Shown here one piece after another: positions 55,268 through 62,154 of a stretch of DNA of 64,000 nucleotides. The stretch comes from JAJEFO01 sp965214325 (GTDB lineage: Bacteria > Pseudomonadota > Alphaproteobacteria > Rhodobacterales > Rhodobacteraceae): NCBI GenBank assembly GCA_965214325.1, contig CBDCBG010000006.1, forward strand, positions 2,356,001-2,420,000. The letters run 5' to 3'. The number at the start of each line of letters is the position of its first letter. Positions within the stretch are counted from its first letter, which is position 1. A program made the translations under genes and the position numbers. Below the pieces are notes generated by a model. The model searched no databases. It worked only from the letters and a program-made list of their open reading frames with translations, and was not told the DNA's origin.

Positions 55268-55400
55268 GCAGGACGGGAACGCCGGCCAGACCTGCCGGTC
55301 CTCGCGCGGGGCCGCGCGCCTCCAATGGCGGGATGCGCGATGTCAAGACAAATCGACCGGAATTAGCGTGGGATGGCCCTGCATTCTCGTCAACAGGACG

Positions 55401-55429
55401 TTGACATGGCGAATTGATCCGCCTATTGG
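55401..55429 (+). promoter_or_regulatory. Promoter of rpmH-rnpA
   Basis: TTGACA at 55401-55406, 17-base spacer, TATTGG at 55424-55429, about 50 bases upstream of the rpmH start. A GGAGAGG ribosome site follows at 55471-55477. Confidence 0.6.
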
Positions 55430-55481
55430 CCGGTCTCTGGAACAATCGGGCCCGATTCCGCGGCCGAATTGGAGAGGTCAG

Positions 55482-55619
55482 ATGCCCAAGCGAACTTTCC
55501 AGCCGTCAAGCACGGTCCGCAAGCGGCGCCACGGTTTCCGTGAACGCATGGCAACGAAAGCTGGCCGCAAGATCTTGAATGCACGCCGTCTGCGCGGCCG
55601 GAAGAAGCTGAGCGCCTGA
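55482..55619 (+). CDS. rpmH: 50S ribosomal protein L34
   Basis: 45 aa, MPKRTFQPSSTVRKRRHGFR with the conserved RKILNARRLRGRKKLSA end. Essential small ribosomal protein. GGAGAGG lies at good spacing before the ATG. It begins the conserved rpmH-rnpA-yidD block. Confidence 0.98.
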   Translation: MPKRTFQPSSTVRKRRHGFRERMATKAGRKILNARRLRGRKKLSA

Positions 55620-55742
55620 TCGAGGTCTTGTACGCCGGATCTCCAGCGACCCCGTCCCGGCACTCTTTCAGTCCTTGTGCAGACCACCGGCCATGAAGCA
55701 ATCTTCCGAGGTTCGGCATTCGGATATATACTTCCGGCCACC

Positions 55743-56090
55743 ATGCAGACCAACGAACTCATCACGCTCAAGAAGCGCGCAGACTACCTCAAGGCCGCGG
55801 CCGGCAAGCGCCACGTCACGCCTGGATTCGTTCTCCAGTTCCGAAACCGTGGCGGGGAGGAGCCGGATGGCATTCGCGTTGGATTCACCTGCTCGAAGAA
55901 AGTGGGAAATGCCGCAACCCGCAATCGTGCCAAAAGACGGCTCCGTGAAGCGGCGCGCCTGGTATTGCCCGCGCATGGCCGCAATGGATTCGACTACGTT
56001 CTGATCGGGCGTCGCCATGTGACGGCCAGCCGCGACTTTACGACAATTCTCGAGGATTTGAAACATGCTCTGGCAGAGGTCCACAGATGA
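55743..56090 (+). CDS. rnpA: Ribonuclease P protein component
   Basis: 115 aa. Protein cofactor of RNase P, which trims tRNA 5' leaders. Contains RVGFTCSKKVGNAATRNRAK and RLREAARL, the RNR motif with its basic residues. Start set at MQTNELITL because the longer frame includes non-family residues. It overlaps yidD by four bases. Confidence 0.97.
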   Translation: MQTNELITLKKRADYLKAAAGKRHVTPGFVLQFRNRGGEEPDGIRVGFTCSKKVGNAATRNRAKRRLREAARLVLPAHGRNGFDYVLIGRRHVTASRDFTTILEDLKHALAEVHR

Positions 56091-56311
56091 GTCCGCTTGC
56101 CTGGATCCTGTCCCTGCTCGTCCAGGCATACAGGCTGACGCTCAGCCCGTGGATCGGGCATCATTGCCGCTTTCAGCCGACTTGTTCAGCTTACGCGCTT
56201 GAGGCGCTTGCAAGGCACGGCGGGCTCAAGGGCAGTTGGATGGCGCTCAAACGCATACTTCGATGTCATCCTTGGGGTGGATCCGGAGTCGACAACGTGC
56301 CCGACCCGTAG
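56087..56311 (+). CDS. yidD: Membrane protein insertion efficiency factor YidD
   Basis: 74 aa with the family signature CRFQPTCSAYALEALARHG and GWGGSGVDNVPDP-like end (HPWGGSGVDNVPDP). Amphipathic inner-membrane helper of YidC. Start ATG overlaps the rnpA stop. In relatives ttcA/yidC follow; here a foreign cargo comes next. Confidence 0.95.
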   Translation: MSPLAWILSLLVQAYRLTLSPWIGHHCRFQPTCSAYALEALARHGGLKGSWMALKRILRCHPWGGSGVDNVPDP

Positions 56312-56379
56312 CTTCGCCGAACCAGAAATCATGCATCGGCCGTAAGCGGCGGCGCGAACCCTGCACGAAAGCTGTTCCC

Positions 56380-57054
56380 ATGCGGCAGGAAGAAACCGAA
56401 GGCACGTCTTGGGCTCCGCGAGAGTGCCTGCGCAATCCCATCCCCGAGACATTCGAGGCGGCGATGCTGCTTGATCGTGCCGTTGCGCACCACTTGGCCG
56501 GCAACTGCAATGAAGCCGCTCGCCTGATCCGGCAAGCCGACACGGAGGACATCAGGGCCTTCACGGAATCGCTCTGGGGTTCGAAGACGACAAACCCTGA
56601 CCAGCCAAAGTACATCCGTTGGCGTTATGTCTCCGGATTGCCCGGACCCGCTGTCGAAGACCTTGAAAGGAAACGGAAGCCGAACCCCTCGGACGAGGAG
56701 GCAATCGTGACCCGCTGGGGTCGTCGTTGCGTCCACTGTGGGGTGCCGTTGATCCGAAGCGCCGTGCCCAAGGCGTTGCAGGCCGCATGTCAAGATCTTA
56801 GGATATGGTGTCCCGGCAACAAGAACGCCGAGCAGCATGCCGCTTTTCAGTCGATGTGGTTGCAATTCGATCATGTAGTGCCGCACAGCAGTGGCGGGCG
56901 AACCGAGATCGGGAATGTCGTGGTGACGTGCGCACCATGCAACTACGGGAAAGGAGAATCCATGCTTGAAGAGCTTGGCCTCATCGACCCCCGATCGCGA
57001 CCGGGTGTCCGAACATCGTGGGACGGACTCGAACGGTTGCTCACTGATGGCTGA
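56380..57054 (+). CDS. HNH endonuclease
   Basis: 224 aa. The C-terminal half is a zinc HNH nuclease: RCVHCGVPLI (first Cys pair), WLQFDHVVPHSSGG (catalytic His), GNVVVTCAPCNYGKGES (Asn and second Cys pair, N-x-x-K-like end). The N-terminal ~110 residues (ETFEAAMLLDRAVAHHLAGN, CNEAARLIRQADTEDIRAF) are helical and could recognise DNA or a partner. Start chosen at MRQEETEGT; the frame upstream overlaps yidD. It lies 39 bases before the PLD-NTPase gene on the same strand, so the two are probably co-expressed. The pair interrupts the rnpA-yidD-yidC block. Confidence 0.8.
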   Translation: MRQEETEGTSWAPRECLRNPIPETFEAAMLLDRAVAHHLAGNCNEAARLIRQADTEDIRAFTESLWGSKTTNPDQPKYIRWRYVSGLPGPAVEDLERKRKPNPSDEEAIVTRWGRRCVHCGVPLIRSAVPKALQAACQDLRIWCPGNKNAEQHAAFQSMWLQFDHVVPHSSGGRTEIGNVVVTCAPCNYGKGESMLEELGLIDPRSRPGVRTSWDGLERLLTDG

Positions 57055-57093
57055 AACGCCCCCAGAGCGTGCAAGGCAATCACGGAAAACCGG

Positions 57094-59133
57094 ATGTCAA
57101 GGCCCATGAGAGCACGAAACGCCGGGGACGCTGACGCTCCCGAACTGTTCGGATCGGACGCCGCGTGGGCGCCCACGCAGGTGCTCGATGCCAGGGCTCT
57201 GGCGGCACGCAATTTCGATCTCGAGGAATTCGCGCAGTACCGGTGCATCCGGATCCTCACCTATTCGGCGAGCGTGCCAATGCTCGCCACGCTGTTCGAC
57301 CGGTTCGAGGAGGCAAGCGTCGAGGTGGTAATGGGCCATTCTCGAACCGTGAATGACATGGCGGCGCTCATTGCGCTGCAGACCGTCGCGATGGAGGATG
57401 TTCGCAAGGCGCTCCAAAGCCTTTCGGCGCCGCGCCAGGAGGAAATCCTTGGGCGCGTTCGCGACGGCAGGCTGCAGGTGCGGGTGGTCGAAGGGCACGT
57501 TTCGCACGCGAAGATCTTCCTGCTCTCGGATGGGCCGGAAGGAGGCCGTTCCGTGCTGACCGGCTCGGCCAACTTCTCTACATCAGCCCTGCTCGGCGAC
57601 CAGCACGAGGTGCTCATGCGGTTCAACGACGATTTCGCCTGGGACCATTTCGAGGGCCAGTATCGGCGCGTCCGGGATCATGCCTCCGCCGAACTCCCGC
57701 TCGCGAGGCTCACCGAAGACCGGCGTGACCCCGCCGCCAGCATGTCACCGGTCGAAGCGCCTGTGCTGGCACCGGACCGCGGGTTGCAGGTGATCCAGCT
57801 CGCGAAGCCGGCGGAGGCGGAAGAGTCCGTGGAACGGGGACGCCGTCTGGAAAGGACTTACGACATGGTGCTGCCGGCACTGCGCAAGGAGAAGCCGAAG
57901 GCCGACAGGATGAGGGTCAGGCTGGACGACTCGATACGCAAGCGGTTCTCCGGGATGATTCGGCGCCAGACCAGAGGTCGGGAGGCCATCCACCCGACCT
58001 TTTCGCTTGACCTGGATCGGCGGCAAGCCACCGTCTGCGGGTCCAACTGGCCTCTCGACAGCGAGGCCGGGCATGTGAACCGGGACGCCGCCGCACTGGT
58101 GTCGTTCTGGGACACCTATGGCGACGCCTTCCGCGGCGACGTCGGGAAACTGAAGAAGGATTATTTCGTCTTCCTTTGCTGGATGTTCTTCTCGCCGCTC
58201 ATATGCACGCTGCGCCGCCAGGCCGCGCTCGAGGACAGGGACGTCATCCGCTATCCCAAGGTCGGGATCATCTATGGCAAGTCCAACTCCGGCAAGACGC
58301 AGCTCGTTGACATCGCCGGAAAGTTCATGTTCTCGGACGACTTCCCAAACGCTGTCCGGACGCCGATGACGGGCGTGCTGCTACGCGAAATCGACGCGTC
58401 ATGCCGGCGCATGCCTGCCTTCTTCGACGATATCGGTTGGCGCAGGTTCCGGGACCATGCGCCGGAATTCATAAAGGACGAAACCCTGCCACCGCACGAC
58501 GAGTCCCCGTGCATGGTCGTCTCAATGAATGCCCGGGTCGGCGCTTTCCCTGACGAAGTCGCCAAGCGATGCCTTCTGATTTACAGTTCGGCATCGCTTC
58601 CCAGCGAGGACGAGGACGGACGCATCATCATGTCCGACCGGCTCGCCATGATCGAGCCCACCACCCATCTCTACCGACGCTACCTGAACAAGGTGCTGGA
58701 CCGCCTTGATGCAGGCGAGAGCGACTGGCTGCGACTGTCTTCCGAGGTCGTGTCAGGCATCCTGGCCGAGTGTGGCCACGATCCGGCATGGGCAAGCCCG
58801 CTCACATGGCAGGAATATGCGTCCACGCGGTACGATGCCTTGCGCGAGCAGCTGCGAAGCCTTCTAGACCCGGCGCGGCGTCAGTCAACCCGCCCGACTG
58901 CCGACAGCGAGGGCTGGTTTGCCGAGGGGGGAAAGGTCTGGATTCGGGTCGGGACCAACAGCTTCGGGCATCCCGACTTCGAATGGCGGGATCTCCCGAC
59001 GTACATGCTGCACGAGCATGAGAGCCGTGCGGCGGAATTCGTGCTGGATGTCAAGTCGGTCGAGAATTTCCTGGGCGGAAAACTTGAGCAGCCGCGATGG
59101 CGCTTCCCGTTTCGGTTGCGGTCCATCAGATAG
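57094..59133 (+). CDS. Phospholipase D-like nuclease fused to a P-loop NTPase
   Basis: 679 aa. N-terminal PLD-type domain with one HKD motif (HVSHAKIFLLSDGP, His near residue 137) and TGSANFSTSALLG, the pattern of PLD nucleases such as those in defence systems. C-terminal NTPase: Walker A GIIYGKSNSGKTQLV near residue 394, Walker B PAFFDDIGW near 444, then VVSMNARVGAFPDEVAKRCL, an Asn sensor and basic finger pattern like D5/SF3-type AAA ATPases. No membrane segments. I do not know a named system with this fusion. Next to the HNH gene it suggests a two-gene nuclease defence cassette. Start at MSRPMRARN; ATG four codons later also fits. Confidence 0.75.
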   Translation: MSRPMRARNAGDADAPELFGSDAAWAPTQVLDARALAARNFDLEEFAQYRCIRILTYSASVPMLATLFDRFEEASVEVVMGHSRTVNDMAALIALQTVAMEDVRKALQSLSAPRQEEILGRVRDGRLQVRVVEGHVSHAKIFLLSDGPEGGRSVLTGSANFSTSALLGDQHEVLMRFNDDFAWDHFEGQYRRVRDHASAELPLARLTEDRRDPAASMSPVEAPVLAPDRGLQVIQLAKPAEAEESVERGRRLERTYDMVLPALRKEKPKADRMRVRLDDSIRKRFSGMIRRQTRGREAIHPTFSLDLDRRQATVCGSNWPLDSEAGHVNRDAAALVSFWDTYGDAFRGDVGKLKKDYFVFLCWMFFSPLICTLRRQAALEDRDVIRYPKVGIIYGKSNSGKTQLVDIAGKFMFSDDFPNAVRTPMTGVLLREIDASCRRMPAFFDDIGWRRFRDHAPEFIKDETLPPHDESPCMVVSMNARVGAFPDEVAKRCLLIYSSASLPSEDEDGRIIMSDRLAMIEPTTHLYRRYLNKVLDRLDAGESDWLRLSSEVVSGILAECGHDPAWASPLTWQEYASTRYDALREQLRSLLDPARRQSTRPTADSEGWFAEGGKVWIRVGTNSFGHPDFEWRDLPTYMLHEHESRAAEFVLDVKSVENFLGGKLEQPRWRFPFRLRSIR

Positions 59134-59162
59134 CTGACCTTCGCCGGAGCGCATTTGGCTCT

Positions 59163-59315
59163 TCACCGACTTGGCGCCACCAAAGATCCGCGTCCAAGCA
59201 GTGCGCCGCCGAACTCGACCAGCCAGGGCGATGAGACACGCGCACGGCTATCGATGAGTGAGCCGCGCAATCCGGCGGTCGCCTCTGAGGCCCCGTCGGG
59301 GACCACACAAGCCAT
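59163..59315 (-). pseudogene. Degenerate VapC-like toxin remnant
   Basis: 50 codons: MACVVPDGASEATAGLRGSL, then PWLVEFGGALLG. The VVPD start and the LVEFGGALL stretch recall a PIN-domain toxin, but the protein is far too short. It follows the antitoxin gene by 29 bases, where vapC would be expected. Confidence 0.4.
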
Positions 59316-59344
59316 GGTCGCCAAGCGTTCGAGAGCGCACGCCT

Positions 59345-59641
59345 TCAGTGGTTGCGAGCTTCCTCGACGAGCTGTCGGATCGCGGTTCCATCGAGGCTGT
59401 GCGTTTGCTGGAATCTCTTGAATGCCTCAATCGCGGTTCGCACCTTGCCGGGATCGCGCGGTTGGAACGGAACCGGCCCGGCGGGAGACCGGTCATGTCG
59501 GGTGATGACGAAGCGCTCGCCCTCCTCCACGTACCGAAGCAGTTTCGGAAGGCGTGTCTTCGCCTCAAGCGCATCAATTCCTGACGCGTCGCGATCCCCC
59601 TTTGCCAGCGCCTCCAAGCCAGGCCCGGCCGGTCCAGTCAA
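59345..59641 (-). CDS. Phd/YefM-type antitoxin
   Basis: 98 aa. Core ALEAKTRLPKLLRYVEEGER, FVITRHDRSPAGPVPF matches Phd/YefM (prevent-host-death) DNA-binding antitoxins; the C-terminal tail AIEAFKRFQQTHSLDGTAIR would wrap the toxin. The start is uncertain, because residues before GIDALEAK are unlike the family. The expected toxin gene downstream is only a remnant. Confidence 0.75.
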   Translation of the reverse strand: MTGPAGPGLEALAKGDRDASGIDALEAKTRLPKLLRYVEEGERFVITRHDRSPAGPVPFQPRDPGKVRTAIEAFKRFQQTHSLDGTAIRQLVEEARNH

Positions 59642-59730
59642 CCTGCGAAGTCAACTGCACCGGCCAGGCCTTGTCAGATCAAGCCGCCCGGGCCCTTGTC
59701 CAGCAATCCTGAACTGACTATTGCCGAACC

Positions 59731-60564
59731 ATGTTTGACGAGCTTGACGACATCCATCCGCTCTTTCACGGCGCACCTTCGACAACCGAGTTCCGGAAGC
59801 TCCGAAAGCGCATCGTCCGCAAGGTGCGCATGGCAATCGAGCAATACGGCATGATCGAACGCGGCGCACGCTGGCTGGTCTGTCTCTCTGGCGGCAAGGA
59901 CAGCTACACGCTCCTCGCCGCGCTGCACGAGCTCGAGTGGCGCGGCCTCCTGCCGGTGGACATGCTTGCCTGCAACCTGGATCAAGGACAGCCGGGCTTC
60001 CCGTCAACCGTACTGCCGGAGTTCCTCGACAGCATGCAGGTCCCGCACCGGGTCGAGTTCCGGGACACCTATACCGTCGTCACCGAGAAGGTCCCATCCA
60101 ACAAGACCTACTGCGCACTCTGCTCCCGGCTGAGGCGCGGACATCTCTATCGCATTGCCCGCGAAGAGGGGTGCTCGGCAGTCGTGCTCGGCCACCACCG
60201 GGATGACATTCTCGAGACCTTCTTCATGAATCTCTTCCACGGCGGCCGGCTGGCGACGATGCCGCCGAAACTCCTGAACGAGGAAGGAGACCTGGTTGTC
60301 TGCCGCCCGCTTGCCCATGTGGCGGAAGCTGACTGCGCACGCTTTGCCGCAGCGATGAACTACCCCATCATTCCATGCGACCTGTGTGGAAGCCAGGACG
60401 GACTGCAGCGCCAGCAGGTCAAGGCGATTCTGGATGAGTGGGAAAGGAATGCGCCTGGTCGGCGGCAAGTCATGTTCCGTGCCTTGATGAACGCGCGGCC
60501 GTCGCACCTTCTCGATCCCCAGCTCTTCGATTTCACTGGGCTTGCCAGCAGACCCAAGATATGA
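59731..60564 (+). CDS. ttcA: tRNA 2-thiocytidine(32) synthetase TtcA
   Basis: 277 aa. ATP pyrophosphatase that thiolates C32 of certain tRNAs, with a [4Fe-4S] cluster. PP-loop SGGKDS at residues 53-58; cluster and catalytic cysteines Cys128/Cys131 in YCALCSRLRRG and Cys216/Cys219 in PCDLCGSQDG; VLGHHRDDILETFFMNLFHG. Likely part of the original yidD-yidC neighbourhood. The substrate Arg tRNA class includes the ACG species encoded in this window (known of the family in other bacteria). Confidence 0.93.
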   Translation: MFDELDDIHPLFHGAPSTTEFRKLRKRIVRKVRMAIEQYGMIERGARWLVCLSGGKDSYTLLAALHELEWRGLLPVDMLACNLDQGQPGFPSTVLPEFLDSMQVPHRVEFRDTYTVVTEKVPSNKTYCALCSRLRRGHLYRIAREEGCSAVVLGHHRDDILETFFMNLFHGGRLATMPPKLLNEEGDLVVCRPLAHVAEADCARFAAAMNYPIIPCDLCGSQDGLQRQQVKAILDEWERNAPGRRQVMFRALMNARPSHLLDPQLFDFTGLASRPKI

Positions 60565-61485
60565 ACGGCACCGTGCACCGCGAATTCTCGGCTCAATCGT
60601 CGTCCTGAAGCATTCCGTCGAGAACCGCCTTCAATGCCCCGGTTTCGCCAGCCGGCGTTCTTGCTGCCGCCGGCGTGATTCAGGGATCGCCACGCAACAT
60701 GCGCTTCAATTTCATCCAGTGACATCAAGACGAACCGGGATTTTCCCTGGTCCGTCAGGCTGATAGGGCAACGAGACGCGGCGGCGAGGACGTCGCCCGG
60801 CCAGCGTTGATCGCTGCCCTTGGGAAATGCTTCAGGATCTGCTTGGGCACCTGCCCCTCCATGTCGCGCTTCCCGACGGTTATCGCGGCCGCAAGCGCGA
60901 TCCGGTCACGTGCATCCATGTCATGCGGCACTGACGGACGCGACTGACGAGCGCCGCCTGCGCGGCGCAATCGATTCCGCGCCGCTGGCCAAAGGTACGC
61001 GCTGCGCGAATTGGAGCAGCCCATTGTCAGCCAGGCATGCACTGACACGACGGGACTCGCGGCCATTCAAGGCTGAAGCAAATTCAGGGGTCCTTGCCTC
61101 GAGGACAGAATCCGGCAACTCTCTTGAACCGATCTTTCCGGACTTCGCCGGCGACCCTGATGCCGGGCCCCTTGTTCTTATGCTTCATCGGAAATGTTCG
61201 GCGACCTCAGCGCCCGCTTCGGGGTTCATGGAATCTTGCCCGCCCACTGTGCGCCCGGACTGTCGGCAAAGTCCCCAAACGAGCTCATTTGTCAGGCTGA
61301 AGCGGTTCACAAGGAGGCATGATTGCCTCCCGAGATCAGGACGTCTGAAATTCGGCCACAAGTCCCGGATTGTCCTCCAACGCGTTTCGGCGCGAAAGTC
61401 GGCACTATCCAGGAAATTTTTCTTGATTTGGCTGAACGCTCGGTGGACGTTTCACGCGCACTTGGCAAACTTTGCCATTCAAGAC
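60565..61485. other. Gene-poor stretch with toxin-antitoxin remnants
   Basis: On the reverse strand at about 60690-60767 a frame reads ISLTDQGKSRFVLMSLDEIE, which looks like the end of a Phd-type antitoxin, then degenerates. Plus-strand frames before the ParE remnant give no recognisable antitoxin. No intact gene seen. Confidence 0.45.
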
Positions 61486-61758
61486 ATGCCGTCAGACCGG
61501 GAAGGAGAGAATTTTGGCAACGATGAACATTTCCCTTCCTGGACAGAGCGCTACGCAGATGCGCTGGAAGAAGCTTTCGAGCGCCTCCGAATGATGCCGG
61601 AATTGGCGCGTGAGCGCTTGGAGTTCAATCCTCACGCGCGAATTCACCCAACTGCGCGACACATCGTCATCTATCGCGTGGACGGGGACCACCTGACGAT
61701 CGTCCGCGTTCTAGGCCAGGGTCAGGATTGGGAAGCGACCTTGAACACGCTTGGCTAA
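61486..61758 (+). pseudogene. RelE/ParE-type toxin, C-terminal part
   Basis: 90 codons from ATG at 61486. Residues after 20 match the family (ERYADALEEAFERLRMMPEL, ARIHPTARHIVIYRVDGDHL, TIVRVLGQGQDWEATL), including the basic and Tyr positions near the C-terminus. The first ~25 residues of the family are replaced by unrelated sequence, so it is probably truncated; no antitoxin gene is adjacent. Confidence 0.65.
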
Positions 61759-62154
61759 GGCGGGAGATCGCTCGCAGGCATCCGATTTTGCTATCCTGCG
61801 CACTGACGGCTCCATGTCCCAACAGGACGGAACTAACGGTTGAGGTTCGCCGCCCTCAACCGGGACACGGACCGGCACCTGGCTCTTGGTCGGCTCTGCC
61901 GTGAGTTCGAGGTCGTCAGGGCCTTGCAACATGTCAGTCTGATCACGACGAGCGGGTCCATGACAGGAAACCTGCTCGCGTCAGGGCAGCGAGTCATGCC
62001 CAGGCTTCATGACGCCGCGTTCCGTTGGCCGCCGAGGCGGATTGGCGGCTTCCCGTCAGACAGCATCGGCAGGGCCTGGCACCAAAACGCCTTGACCTTT
62101 TGGTCGCCGGACTATTGAACCACGAGCGCGGTTTAGGAAACTCCGGAAGCGACC
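61759..62154. other. Gap before yidC
   Basis: 396 bases with no convincing gene; it should contain the yidC promoter and ribosome site. A plus-strand frame from 61840 to 62118 has no protein-like features. Confidence 0.5.

Noticed and set aside
55320..55480. DnaA-box cluster / replication origin near rpmH
   Set aside because: rpmH is near the origin in many bacteria, but no group of DnaA boxes or AT-rich unwinding tract is visible here.
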